Assembly (NCBI RefSeq): GCF_012328925.1
Contig: NZ_JAAXLS010000002.1
Coordinates: 310,001 to 374,000, forward strand
Reading direction: 5' to 3'
Length of the DNA stretch: 64,000 nucleotides
Origin: Amycolatopsis acididurans
GTDB taxonomy: Bacteria > Actinomycetota > Actinomycetes > Mycobacteriales > Pseudonocardiaceae
Under the pieces are notes generated by a model. The model did no database searches, had not been told where the DNA came from, and worked only from the letters and a program-made list of their open reading frames with translations. Position 1 is the first letter of the stretch. Each line of letters begins with the position of its first letter. A program made the translations under genes and the position numbers. Shown in pieces: positions 33,827-42,718 of the stretch.

Positions 33827-35122
33827 TCATCGCTGCTCGCGTGGTTGATCGGCGTCGCGTGCCGGGTTGATCCCGGCTGCGCTGAGTGCGCCGGCCGCCA
33901 GCGACACGACCCCCGCGACGAGGAACGCGATCCGGTAGCCGTGAGCGCCGCCGGACCCGACGAGCGCGCCGGTGACCGCCGGGGCGATGATTCCCGCCAA
34001 GGTCGACAGCGCGGCGAACAAGCTCACCGACAGCGCGCGGAACGACGCCGGCGCGACCTCCGCGGCGAGCACGAAGCCGATCGGAAAGATGGGCTGTGCG
34101 AGCGCGGCTCCGATGGCGACCAGCACAACGACGGCCACCGGCCCGTTCACTGTCGCCCCGATGACGACGAGCGCGCCGCCGGCGACCGACGTCGCACCCA
34201 CCAGGAATCCCCGGCTCCACCTGGTCCCGACACCGCGGCGGATCAGCAACGCGCTCAGCGCACTCCACGCCAGCATGACGACGATGGAGATCCCCGGTGA
34301 CACAGCCAGAAGCCAGCCGGTCGTCGCGGTGGAAAAACCGAGCGCCTTCGTGAAGAACGCGGCCATCCAGGTCGTGGACAACGTGGCAGTCCAGTAGGCG
34401 GCGAAGCAGACTGCCGTACACAACAACCAGGACCGGTTGATCACCAGCTTGCCGAAACCGCTCGCCACACGACGCCAGGAAAGCGACTCACCGGAACCGC
34501 TACGGCCGGAGTACGGGCCCTCGCCGCCGGCGAACGCCCACAGGACGCACCAGGCGACCCCGATAACGGCCAACGCCAGGAAGACGGATTGCCAGCCGAA
34601 CCGCACCATGAGGAACGTCAGCCCTGGCCCGGCGAGCAGCACTCCCAACGGGGAACCGATCATCACCAGTGTGGCCGGGACGGTCCTGCGCTCATCGGGA
34701 AACCACGACTGCACCGCGAAGTTCCCGAGCGGCGTCGCGGGAGCCTCGGCGAAACCGAGCCCGATGCGGCTGAACAAGACCACCGAGAACGCCGGGGCGA
34801 GCGCGACGGGCAGCATGCAGATCGCCCACATCAGAGCGACCACCAGCAGGATCCTGTTCACCCGGACTCGTGTCGCGATCCAGCCGAAGAGGATCGCCGA
34901 GGCCGAATAGGTGAAGAAGTAGCCGCTGCCCAGGAGCCCGAAGCCCTCGGGGCTGATGCCGAACTCGCTCATCAACGGCACGGAGACCAGTCCGAGCGCC
35001 GACTTGTCCGCCCAGTTGATCATCATCAAGGCGACGGTCAGCACCACGACGATCGCCGCGCGCGTCCGATCCTTCGATTTGTTTCGCAGGGACGACGACG
35101 CCGGCGTCACCTGAGCACTCAT
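33827..35122 (-). CDS. MFS transporter (anion:cation symporter-like)
   Basis: A 431-residue permease with twelve predicted membrane helices. The first helices (AAIVVVLTVALMMINWADK ... GLLGSGYFFTYSASAILFGW) and the RIGLGFAEAPATPLGNF loop are typical of ACS-family importers of organic acids such as aromatic acids. It is the last gene of the methoxyaromatic operon, 33 bases after the FAH gene, and probably imports the aromatic substrate. Confidence 0.88.
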   Translation of the reverse strand: MSAQVTPASSSLRNKSKDRTRAAIVVVLTVALMMINWADKSALGLVSVPLMSEFGISPEGFGLLGSGYFFTYSASAILFGWIATRVRVNRILLVVALMWAICMLPVALAPAFSVVLFSRIGLGFAEAPATPLGNFAVQSWFPDERRTVPATLVMIGSPLGVLLAGPGLTFLMVRFGWQSVFLALAVIGVAWCVLWAFAGGEGPYSGRSGSGESLSWRRVASGFGKLVINRSWLLCTAVCFAAYWTATLSTTWMAAFFTKALGFSTATTGWLLAVSPGISIVVMLAWSALSALLIRRGVGTRWSRGFLVGATSVAGGALVVIGATVNGPVAVVVLVAIGAALAQPIFPIGFVLAAEVAPASFRALSVSLFAALSTLAGIIAPAVTGALVGSGGAHGYRIAFLVAGVVSLAAGALSAAGINPARDADQPREQR

Positions 35123-35155
35123 TCGAATCCCCTTACCCGAGAGTGAAAGCCGGAA

Positions 35156-36070
35156 TCAACGCTGCCGCTCGCGCACGGCGGTCAGCGCCGTGGGGGGCGT
35201 GGGGCCACGACCCGCGCCGCGGGTGGGGCAGACGGTCGCACCTGTCGCGGACACCGAGGCGGTGAGGAGGTCGAGCCCGGTCACCCGCATTTCGATCCGG
35301 TCGCCGTCGTGGACTTCGCCGACACCCTCCGGCGTACCGGTGCTCACGATGTCGCCCGGATTCAGTGTCATCACCGTGGACACGTACGAGACGAGCTTGG
35401 CCACGCCCCAGATGAGGTCTTTGAGGTCGGCCCGCTGGCGGAGTTTTCCGTTGACCCACAGGTGAAGCTCGAGTTCGTCGATCGGTGGCACGTCCTGCCG
35501 CGAGACGATCGCCGGTCCCAGCGGCGTGAAGGTGTCGAACGACTTGCGCACGGAGCGGTCTTCGCCGCCCCGCATCGTCATGTCGAGCAAGCAGGTGTAG
35601 CCGAACACGCACTCGAGCGCCTTCTCCTCGGGGACGTCGCGTGCGCGACGGCCGATCACCGCGGCCAACTCGCCTTCCTGGTCGAACCGCCGGTCGGTAT
35701 AGGGCAGCCGCACCACACCCCCGTCGGCGAGCACCGACGACGGCGCTTTGAGGAAGACACCGAGCGAGTCGATGTGGCTCGCCTCGTTCATTTCCGCTTG
35801 GTGGTTCCGGTAGTTGACGGGGGCCGCCACGATCTTGGAGGGGTCGGGCACCGCGGGGAGCAGCACGACGGACGAGACGTCCACTTCGGGCGCGCGTCGT
35901 ACGAGCTGGTCGAGATCGGCACCCGAGCCGGCCGCCTCGATCAGTCGCCGCATCGGGCTGCCGTGGCCGGCCGGCAGCAAGCCGGTGACGTCGCGGATCT
36001 TGTGGTCGGGCCCGCGACGCACGCCCGCGCGGACACGGCCGGCGGCGTCACGGAAACTGAGATAACGCAC
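35156..36070 (-). CDS. Fumarylacetoacetate hydrolase family protein (fumaryl-/maleylpyruvate hydrolase)
   Basis: A 304-residue FAH-fold hydrolase. Metal ligands are recognisable in RRFDQEGELAAVIG (Asp/Glu-x-Glu) and in TCLLDMTMRG; the substrate-binding NYRNHQAEMNE and STGTPEGVGEVHDGDRIEM are conserved in the family. Next to gentisate 1,2-dioxygenase the expected reaction is hydrolysis of fumarylpyruvate, or of maleylpyruvate directly, to pyruvate and a C4 acid. No maleylpyruvate isomerase gene is in the window. Start is GTG after GGAGTTCTC. Confidence 0.88.
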   Translation of the reverse strand: MRYLSFRDAAGRVRAGVRRGPDHKIRDVTGLLPAGHGSPMRRLIEAAGSGADLDQLVRRAPEVDVSSVVLLPAVPDPSKIVAAPVNYRNHQAEMNEASHIDSLGVFLKAPSSVLADGGVVRLPYTDRRFDQEGELAAVIGRRARDVPEEKALECVFGYTCLLDMTMRGGEDRSVRKSFDTFTPLGPAIVSRQDVPPIDELELHLWVNGKLRQRADLKDLIWGVAKLVSYVSTVMTLNPGDIVSTGTPEGVGEVHDGDRIEMRVTGLDLLTASVSATGATVCPTRGAGRGPTPPTALTAVRERQR

Positions 36071-36092
36071 GAGAACTCCTTAACGGGCCGAT

Positions 36093-37331
36093 TCAGAAAA
36101 CGGTGGCCGAATCCGACGGTGCGGCCAGCCCCGGAGCCGCTGTGCCCGGCGCGGCCGCCGCGTACAGCCAGTCGATGTCGCTGTAATCGTCAGGCTCCCG
36201 GCGGGCGAAGAACCTGTTCCGCAGGCCGATGACGAGTGGGTCGTCGGTGTGCCACAGTTCGCCCCACGGCCTGGCCCTGGTCTGGCACAGCGACGTGCGG
36301 GGCAGACGAGCGTCCTGGAATTCGCGATACGCCCGGTCGACGTCGCCGGGGTGGCGCCCGAGCCGGTAGCCGAGCTCGACGGCGTCCTCGAGCGCCTGGC
36401 ACGCACCCTGGCCGAGGTACTGCAACATAGGATGGGCCGCGTCGCCGGTGAGCAGCAGCCGGCCGGCGATCCACGTGTCGGCCGGGCTCCGGTCGTACAT
36501 CGGCCAATACCGTTCGCGGTCGAGCCTGCTTACGGCAGTGCGAACCGGATCGCAGGCGTTCGCGAACGCTTCGTCGAGTTCGTCGACGGTTCCCCAGTCG
36601 CCCGGACCAGTGTGTCCTTTGTGGAATCGATCGCTGCGGAACACCGCCACCTGGTTGCACAGCTCGCCGCCCCGCAGCGGGTACTGGATGACATGAATGC
36701 CGGGGCCGACCCACAGCCCGACCTCGTCCGGCGCGAGGGAACCTCCCGCCTCCGCCATCGGCACCGCGCAGCGGTACGCGGCGTACCCACTGCACACCGC
36801 GGTGTCCCTGATGACCTTCTCACGCAGCGTCGAGTGCAGACCATCCGCCGCTATCAACGCTTCCGCCTCGTAGACCGAGCCGTCGCCGCAGACGACGGCG
36901 GCCCCATCGGCGCGAACCTCGGCTCCGACTACCGTCCGCCGGTTCTCCAGGCTGACGAGTTCGTGCTCCCGGCACCTGGCCGCCAGCGCGTCGAGCAGGT
37001 CGCTTCGGTGCAGGACCAGGTAGGGGTAGCCGAAGCGACGTTCGAAGCCCGGACCGAGGTCGAGCGTCGTCAGCACCTCGCCGCTCACGGCGTCACGCAT
37101 CACCGCCCGGCGTGGAGCGACCGCGAGCGCACGGATGTCCTCGAACACATCGAGGGCGGCCAGCGCCCGGCTGGCGTTCGGGCCGAACTGAAGGCCGGCG
37201 CCGATCTCCGCGAACTCCTCGGCTCGTTCGAGGACGTGGACACGCCGGCCATGCCGCGCGACGGACAACGCCGCGGACAAGCCGCCGATCCCCCCACCGA
37301 CCACGAGAACCGGGTACCTCGTCGTGCTCAT
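36093..37331 (-). CDS. FAD-dependent monooxygenase, 3-hydroxybenzoate 6-hydroxylase type
   Basis: A 412-residue class A flavoprotein hydroxylase. FAD/NADH motifs: VLVVGGGIGGLSAALSVARHG (residues about 8-28, longer than one glycine motif), the DG motif ALIAADGLHSTLR, and GD motif LLLTGDAAHPMLQYLGQGACQ. It most resembles salicylate and 3-hydroxybenzoate 6-hydroxylases, which give gentisate in the second case. The gene overlaps the gentisate dioxygenase stop by ATGA, which supports that product. Substrate assignment is by context. Confidence 0.87.
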   Translation of the reverse strand: MSTTRYPVLVVGGGIGGLSAALSVARHGRRVHVLERAEEFAEIGAGLQFGPNASRALAALDVFEDIRALAVAPRRAVMRDAVSGEVLTTLDLGPGFERRFGYPYLVLHRSDLLDALAARCREHELVSLENRRTVVGAEVRADGAAVVCGDGSVYEAEALIAADGLHSTLREKVIRDTAVCSGYAAYRCAVPMAEAGGSLAPDEVGLWVGPGIHVIQYPLRGGELCNQVAVFRSDRFHKGHTGPGDWGTVDELDEAFANACDPVRTAVSRLDRERYWPMYDRSPADTWIAGRLLLTGDAAHPMLQYLGQGACQALEDAVELGYRLGRHPGDVDRAYREFQDARLPRTSLCQTRARPWGELWHTDDPLVIGLRNRFFARREPDDYSDIDWLYAAAAPGTAAPGLAAPSDSATVF

Positions 37332-38401
37332 GCGGACTCCTTCAGAGCGGTTTCAACACGCAGCAGGCCCAGCGCTTCGAGCACTGGCGCATCGCTGGTG
37401 GTGAACAAGTCGAGCTGGGTACCGGCGGTAATCGCCCGAGGCGTCCACGAGGGGATCGCGACAATGTCGCCCGGCTCCACGTCGAAGACCTGAACCGCAT
37501 CGCCGGCGCCGAGCTTGATCTGCGCGGTTCCGTGCAGCACACACGCCACCTGCCCGCCGGTCTGGCGAGTCGTCGGCGTAGTCGTGCCGGGCCGGACCCG
37601 CTCGACCTCGCAGCGCATCGTGGGCATCACATCGCCGCCACGAACCGGGTCGGTGTAGCGGAGCCGTGCGTACCCGCTTTCCCGGGCGCTCATCTGCCGC
37701 TCCAGGGCGAGCTCGGTGTCGGCCCACCGGTAGGCCAGCAGAGGTGACCGGTGGGAGGGGAGGCCGGGCCCGCCAACGGGAACGAGCCCGGCTCCGCCCG
37801 CGTACCACGCCTCGGACGACGAGAGCGGAGCCGTCGTCCGCGCTGCCTGCTCCGACGGGCCTTCTTCGAAGAAAACCGCGTCGAGGGCCGCGACGACCGG
37901 CAGGTCCAGGACGTCCATCCAGATCATCGGATCGGGACCCGGATTGTGGTGTTCGTGGAACGTCCAGCTCGGAGTGAGCACGAGGTCGCCCGTGCCCATG
38001 TGAAGGGGGTCGCCGTCGACGAGCGTCCATACGCCCTCACCTTCGACGATGAACCGCAACGCCGCAGGTGTGTGGCGGTGCGCCGGGGCGACCTCGTGCC
38101 CCCGCAGGTACTGGACCGCCGCCCAGAGGGTCGACACCGCGTAGGGCGCGCCGTCGAGCCCGGGGTTGGCGCAGGCGAGCACGCGCCGGTCTCCGCCCCG
38201 GTCCACGGGGATCAGCTCACCCGCCTTGGCGCCCAGCTCCCGGAGCTCTTTACCCGCCCATCGGTGCGGGACGCTCCGCACGACGGGCTCAGGCGTCAGG
38301 AGCCCGCGGAGTTCCCACAGTGGCTGCAGCGACGTCTCGGACAGGCGCTCGTAGAGAGCCGCCAGGTCCGGGTCGGCGGCGCCGAACTTCGGTGTTGCCA
38401 T
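37328..38401 (-). CDS. Gentisate 1,2-dioxygenase (bicupin)
   Basis: A 357-residue double-cupin protein. The N-terminal cupin has iron ligands in PAHRHTPAALRFIVEGEGVW (about residues 105-124) and a later His in WTFHEHHNPG. The C-terminal cupin (GGQVACVLHGTAQIKLG ... GDIVAIPSW) lacks an obvious full ligand set, as is common in this family. It opens the gentisate ring between C1 and C2 to give maleylpyruvate. It lies between the MTHFR-like gene and the monooxygenase in the operon. Confidence 0.88.
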   Translation of the reverse strand: MATPKFGAADPDLAALYERLSETSLQPLWELRGLLTPEPVVRSVPHRWAGKELRELGAKAGELIPVDRGGDRRVLACANPGLDGAPYAVSTLWAAVQYLRGHEVAPAHRHTPAALRFIVEGEGVWTLVDGDPLHMGTGDLVLTPSWTFHEHHNPGPDPMIWMDVLDLPVVAALDAVFFEEGPSEQAARTTAPLSSSEAWYAGGAGLVPVGGPGLPSHRSPLLAYRWADTELALERQMSARESGYARLRYTDPVRGGDVMPTMRCEVERVRPGTTTPTTRQTGGQVACVLHGTAQIKLGAGDAVQVFDVEPGDIVAIPSWTPRAITAGTQLDLFTTSDAPVLEALGLLRVETALKESA

Positions 38402-38429
38402 GTCACTCCGATCGAGATCGACTGGATGG

Positions 38430-39284
38430 TCAGGGGGTCGCCGGTGCTCGCCGAAGCAGGCTCTGCCGCCACCGTTCGGTTCCGCCGAGGTCGTTGAAGG
38501 TGAAGACGTGGAATCCCGCGATGTTCGGTGACCTCCCGATGTCGGCGGCGACAGAGCGGACGATCTTGCCCGGGTTGTAGCCGCCAGGCAGGAAAAATCT
38601 CCACAACAGTTGCTGCTGCTTCCGGAGGAACCGCGCGGAATCCCCGAGGCCGATGGCTCCCGCGATGCGCATCAGCTTCTGCCGGCTCACCGCGCCGGGA
38701 ATTCCGATGCGCACCGGCAAGTGCACCCCGCGCTCCGGTAGTGCGGCCGCCCACGACCGGATGCGCTTGATGTCGAAGCACATCTGAGTCGTGATGTGGT
38801 GTGCCAAGGGTGCCTTGTCCGACAGTGCCCGGGTGAGATCCGGTTCGCCGATGAGGGGGTGGCCTTCCGGGTACCCGGCGATTCCGATGTCGCCGAACAC
38901 GAAACCGGACTCATGGATGTCGACGAGGAGTTCGTGTGCCGTCTTGTAGGCACCGCAGTCGTCGCCGTCGCCGCCGACGACGAAGAGGCTCGAGATGCCC
39001 GCGGCACTGAGAATTCCCAGGAAATCCTGCAGCTCGGCCTTGTCACGTGTCAGCCGGGCGGAAAGGTGCGGCGCCACCCGGTAGCCGGCCCCGGCCAGCT
39101 CGGCGGCAAGCTTCACGGTGGCCGACAGTCCTTTCTGCGGCGATGCCGTCACCGTCAGCGGTACGGTCCGCGGAACGTGCCGCAGCACGTTCTCACGCGT
39201 GCCCTTGAACGGCATCACCTCGTAGCCCATGTCCTCGGCGGCCGCGGCCACCGCACGTCTCCGGTCGTCGCCTGGTTCGTCCAC
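38430..39284 (-). CDS. Methylenetetrahydrofolate reductase-like protein of the C1 branch
   Basis: A 284-residue TIM-barrel protein of the MetF family. The family blocks are visible in reduced form: ASPQKGLSATVKLAAELAGAG, LFVVGGDGDD, and QMCFDIKRIRSWAAALPERG. In demethylation operons such an enzyme runs as a methyl-THF oxidase, turning 5-methyl-THF from the O-demethylase into methylene-THF for FolD. It is shorter at the N-terminus than typical MetF. Start GTG. Named MTHFR-like because flavin ligands were not checked. Confidence 0.82.
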   Translation of the reverse strand: MDEPGDDRRRAVAAAAEDMGYEVMPFKGTRENVLRHVPRTVPLTVTASPQKGLSATVKLAAELAGAGYRVAPHLSARLTRDKAELQDFLGILSAAGISSLFVVGGDGDDCGAYKTAHELLVDIHESGFVFGDIGIAGYPEGHPLIGEPDLTRALSDKAPLAHHITTQMCFDIKRIRSWAAALPERGVHLPVRIGIPGAVSRQKLMRIAGAIGLGDSARFLRKQQQLLWRFFLPGGYNPGKIVRSVAADIGRSPNIAGFHVFTFNDLGGTERWRQSLLRRAPATP

Positions 39285-39290
39285 CGGGCC

Positions 39291-40163
39291 TCACCGCCCT
39301 TCCGCGGTCGAATCGGGGTACTGCATCTCCGCGGCCGTGACGGTGTTCGCGAGCAGCATGGCGATCGTCATCGGCCCGACACCGCCTGGCACAGGAGTGA
39401 GCCGGCTCGCGCGTCCCGCCACTTCCGTGGTTCGCACATCGCCCACCAGCCCCGCCGCGGTGCGGTGGATGCCGACGTCGACGACCGTCGCGCCCTCCTT
39501 GACATGCTGCGGCCCGATCAACCCCGGTACTCCGGCCGCCGCGATCAGCACGTCCGCACGTCGTGTGACATCCGCGAGGTTCCGGGTGCGTGAATGCGCC
39601 ATCGTGACCGTGGCGTCCTCGTGCAGGAGCAGTTGCGCCATCGGTCGGCCGACGAGCTCGGACCTGCCGACGACGACGGCCTCCGCACCGGTGAGGGGAA
39701 TTCCCGGCTCCTGGAGGAGCCGGACGACCCCGGACGGCGTGCACGGCCGCAGCCCGGGTTGGTTCCGGGCGAGCAGCCCTTGGCTCGCGGTGGTGAGGCC
39801 GTCGACGTCTTTCGTCGCCGGGATGAGCTCGATCAGGTCACCCGGATCCGCACCACCGGGCAACGGAAGCTGGAGCAGGATGCCCGACACGGCGGGATCG
39901 GCGGCCAAGGTTTCGAGTACCTCGGCGATCTCCTCCTCGCCCGAGGTTTCCGGAAGTTGCCGGTGGAAGTCCGCGATTCCCGCCGCCGTGGCGCTTTTGC
40001 GTTTGTTCGCCACGTAGACCTTGCTCGCCGGGTCCTCCCCCACCAGCACGGTCGCGAGCCCGGGCGCGGTTCCGGTCCTTTCGCGAAACGCCGTGGCCCG
40101 CCGTGCGGTCTCGGCGCGCACGGACTTCGCGACGACTCGCCCGTCCATCAGCTCGGCGGTCAC
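39291..40163 (-). CDS. folD: Methylene-THF dehydrogenase / cyclohydrolase FolD
   Basis: A 290-residue bifunctional enzyme. The catalytic lysine lies in the YVANKRKSA motif (about residue 50-58), the folate-binding loop in GILLQLPLPGG, the dinucleotide site in VVGRSELVGRPMAQLLL, and the C-terminal family block TPVPGGVGPMTIAMLL. It oxidises methylene-THF to methenyl-THF and hydrolyses that to 10-formyl-THF. Here it is an operon copy dedicated to the demethylation pathway; a housekeeping copy is expected elsewhere. The GTG start overlaps the purU stop by four bases. Confidence 0.95.
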   Translation of the reverse strand: MTAELMDGRVVAKSVRAETARRATAFRERTGTAPGLATVLVGEDPASKVYVANKRKSATAAGIADFHRQLPETSGEEEIAEVLETLAADPAVSGILLQLPLPGGADPGDLIELIPATKDVDGLTTASQGLLARNQPGLRPCTPSGVVRLLQEPGIPLTGAEAVVVGRSELVGRPMAQLLLHEDATVTMAHSRTRNLADVTRRADVLIAAAGVPGLIGPQHVKEGATVVDVGIHRTAAGLVGDVRTTEVAGRASRLTPVPGGVGPMTIAMLLANTVTAAEMQYPDSTAEGR

Positions 40164-41071
40164 CTGGAGAACACCACCGTCTGGTTACCGTGCCGGATCA
40201 CCCGGTCTTCACAGTGCCACTTCACCGCGCGCGCCAGCACGAGCCGCTCGACATCGGCACCGTGCTGCGCGAGCTCGGCCGCGGTTTCGGCATGGGTCAC
40301 ACGGACGACGTCCTGCTCGATGATCGGGCCCTCGTCCAGGTCCTTCGTGACGTAATGCGCCGTCGCGCCCACCAGCTTCACGCCGCGTTCCTTGGCCTTC
40401 TTGTACGGAGCGGCGCCGATGAAGGCGGGGAGGAAGGAATGATGGATGTTGATGACCGGCACACCGACCTCGTCGAGGAACTCCTCGGACAGGATCTGCA
40501 TGTACCGGGCGAGGACAACCAGGTCCACGTTGCCGCGAAGGAGCTTGAGGTGCTCCTGCTCGGCACTGCGTTTGTCGGAGCCCACCGGTACGTGCAGGTA
40601 GGGAACAGAGAACTGCCGCACGTCGTCCGCCAGATCCGGGTGATTCGAGATCACGCACACGACGTCGATGTCCAGTTCACCGCGACGGTGCCGCCACAGG
40701 AGATCGAGGACGCAATGGTCGGCCCTCGACGCGAAAATCGCAACGCGCTTCGGCTTGCATACCTGATGCACGCGGAACGCCAGTCCGAGCTCGTCACCGA
40801 TCTGTGCCGCCAGCGCCGATTCGAGCGCGGGACGACGGGCGGCGAAGTCCGGGAGGTCGAAGACCGTGCGCTGGAAGAAAAATCCAGCGGAAGCTCCGGA
40901 CGAATACTGATCCAAGGACAGGATGTTGGCACCCTGACCGGTCAGCACAGCCGACACCGCCGAGACGATTCCCGGCCGGTCCTGCCCTTCGACCACCAGC
41001 CGCCCCACGTTCGCGTTGCCTCGCGTCCCGCTGTCCGGGCGGGGACGGTCCACTTGGGCTGTCGCGCTCAT
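40160..41071 (-). CDS. purU: Formyltetrahydrofolate deformylase PurU
   Basis: A 303-residue enzyme releasing formate from 10-formyl-THF. An ACT domain (about residues 22-100; VEGQDRPGIVSAVSAVLTGQG) precedes the formyltransferase fold with the catalytic Asn/His/Asp in VINIHHSFLPAF and GATAHYVTKDLDEGPII. In this operon it regenerates free THF for the O-demethylase. The ATG (MSATAQV) after GGGAGGATTG is preferred to an adjacent TTG. It follows the demethylase gene by 14 bases. Confidence 0.95.
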   Translation of the reverse strand: MSATAQVDRPRPDSGTRGNANVGRLVVEGQDRPGIVSAVSAVLTGQGANILSLDQYSSGASAGFFFQRTVFDLPDFAARRPALESALAAQIGDELGLAFRVHQVCKPKRVAIFASRADHCVLDLLWRHRRGELDIDVVCVISNHPDLADDVRQFSVPYLHVPVGSDKRSAEQEHLKLLRGNVDLVVLARYMQILSEEFLDEVGVPVINIHHSFLPAFIGAAPYKKAKERGVKLVGATAHYVTKDLDEGPIIEQDVVRVTHAETAAELAQHGADVERLVLARAVKWHCEDRVIRHGNQTVVFSR

Positions 41072-41085
41072 CAATCCTCCCGGGT

Positions 41086-42456
41086 TCAGCGCTGCGGTAA
41101 CGGCTTGGTGTGCACGGTGGCCCGCACTTCGGTCTGCACGTGACGTTCGACGCTGCCCTTCGCGGTTCCGCCGTTTTCCTCGCCCCAGACCAGCGTCACC
41201 TCTGCTCCGTCCACGGCCGCGTCTTCATCGAGAAACGCGACCGACAGCCAGCACCCGACGTTCACGGTGTAGGCGCGCAGGGTCGACACACCGATCTGCC
41301 GCTCGCCGCTCAGCACCACGTCGAGTTCGACGCGCGCGTACCGGGCCAGGGGGGTCTCGAGGTGCTTGGCGCGCTTCTCGCCGTCGAAGAGGCTGCTGCC
41401 GTAGATCCATTTCACGTCCTCGTCGTTCCACCGCAGCCAGACCTTCTTGCGACGCGGCCGCGCGGCCAGTTCCTCGAGCGCGTCCCGGCCGACGAAATCG
41501 TGGTCGAACTTCACCAGGTGGCCGTAGCCGAACTCGTACGGGGACACGTAGTAGTCCTCGATGTCGGTGGAGCAGAAGCTGCCACCGATTGAGAGCTTGC
41601 CTTCGTAGCCGTTGCCGGGAAGCCATTCGCGGTAGGACTTCAGCGCCGGCGAAGAGTAGATCGCCGGGGTGGGCTGAGCGGCGTACCCCGACTCGATCCC
41701 ACCGGTGTAGTACGCCAGTGCACCCCCCAGGACCAAGCCGAACTCTTCGCCTGCTTCGAGCAGGGCCTGCCAGCAAGCTTTCCCGTCCTCGACCGGGCCC
41801 CAGATCTCGTAGCCCATCGACTCCGACCCGGGCACGCCGGCCATGGTGTGGGCCAGTGCGCGGACCGGGCGGCCACCGATCGAAAACCTGGTCATCCCGA
41901 AGAACCGGACCTGCTCCAGCGGACCACCGTTGACCTTCTCGAGGATCTTCGGTGTGTGCGGCCCCTCGATCTCGAACCGGAACGTCCTGCGGCGACCACC
42001 CGGCGGCTGGTCTGCCGTGCGCTCGTCGCGCAGAACTTCGATGTCGTAGCCCGCCTTTTCAGCGCGGTACTGCAACCAGTTGGCCGTGGCGGTCGGGCCC
42101 ACGACGTTCACCCGGTTGGGTTCAAGTCCGAAAAGGACGGCTGTGCCGATCATCTTGCCTTCTTCGGTGCAGGCCACGAAGTGCTTGGCCTTGTCCGGAG
42201 CCCATGTCTTGAAGCTGTTGGTGCCCGTCTCCTCGAGCAGCCGGTCGACGTCCGGCCCTTCGAAGTAGACGTCGGTCATGTGGTGCGACTGGTCGAACAG
42301 AGTCGCGGTCCTCGTCCATCCGCGCTGTTCGTCCTGCCAGTTGGTGTACATGTCGGGATAGTCGAACCGGAACCGCTTGGTCGGCGAGTCGCGCAGCATG
42401 CGCACGGCGTCGCCGATCCTGGTCAGCTTGACTTGAAGGCTTTCGGGTGGCGTCAC
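41086..42456 (-). CDS. THF-dependent aromatic O-demethylase (LigM/DesA-like, GcvT family)
   Basis: A 456-residue aminomethyltransferase-fold protein, similar in kind and length to vanillate/syringate demethylases LigM and DesA. The N-terminal RFRFDYPDMYTNWQDEQRGW, SHHMTDVYFEGPDVDRLLEE and C-terminal KWIYGSSLFDGEKRAKHLETP regions fit that group. It transfers the methyl of an aryl methyl ether to THF. The following genes encode 5-methyl-THF oxidation to formate and gentisate catabolism, so 3-methoxybenzoate or a related methoxyarene is the likely substrate (inference). The GTG start is the first gene of an eight-gene minus-strand operon. Confidence 0.88.
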   Translation of the reverse strand: MTPPESLQVKLTRIGDAVRMLRDSPTKRFRFDYPDMYTNWQDEQRGWTRTATLFDQSHHMTDVYFEGPDVDRLLEETGTNSFKTWAPDKAKHFVACTEEGKMIGTAVLFGLEPNRVNVVGPTATANWLQYRAEKAGYDIEVLRDERTADQPPGGRRRTFRFEIEGPHTPKILEKVNGGPLEQVRFFGMTRFSIGGRPVRALAHTMAGVPGSESMGYEIWGPVEDGKACWQALLEAGEEFGLVLGGALAYYTGGIESGYAAQPTPAIYSSPALKSYREWLPGNGYEGKLSIGGSFCSTDIEDYYVSPYEFGYGHLVKFDHDFVGRDALEELAARPRRKKVWLRWNDEDVKWIYGSSLFDGEKRAKHLETPLARYARVELDVVLSGERQIGVSTLRAYTVNVGCWLSVAFLDEDAAVDGAEVTLVWGEENGGTAKGSVERHVQTEVRATVHTKPLPQR

Positions 42457-42576
42457 TGTGTCTCTGTTCCTGTATCGATGGGATGGACTTGGCTTTCAGC
42501 ACACACCGGCGTCGTGGCGCGGCCACGCAAGCATCGGCCGGGTGCGGCAGCTGCATCGCCTCAGTGGATTTAGACC

Positions 42577-42688
42577 GTATACGTACTAACCGGCCGGGGC
42601 AAGCTAGTACGTGTACCGACTTTCTCCACCCTGGCCGCGTTGACACCGTCCGCGGACGCTCCTACATTCGATCCCTACGAACACGTAC
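42577..42688. promoter_or_regulatory. Three GTAyryGTwC operator-like sites in the divergent promoter
   Basis: GTATACGTAC (42577-42586), GTACGTGTAC (42607-42616) and, inverted, GAACACGTAC (42679-42688) lie between the demethylase operon and the class II aldolase gene. A fourth copy, GTATGTGTAC, lies at 43455-43464 before the double-MarR gene. They are probably MarR-family sites autocontrolled by that protein. Confidence 0.6.
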
Positions 42689-42718
42689 TACTTGGCCCGG
42701 CCAGAAAGCAGTGACGAC

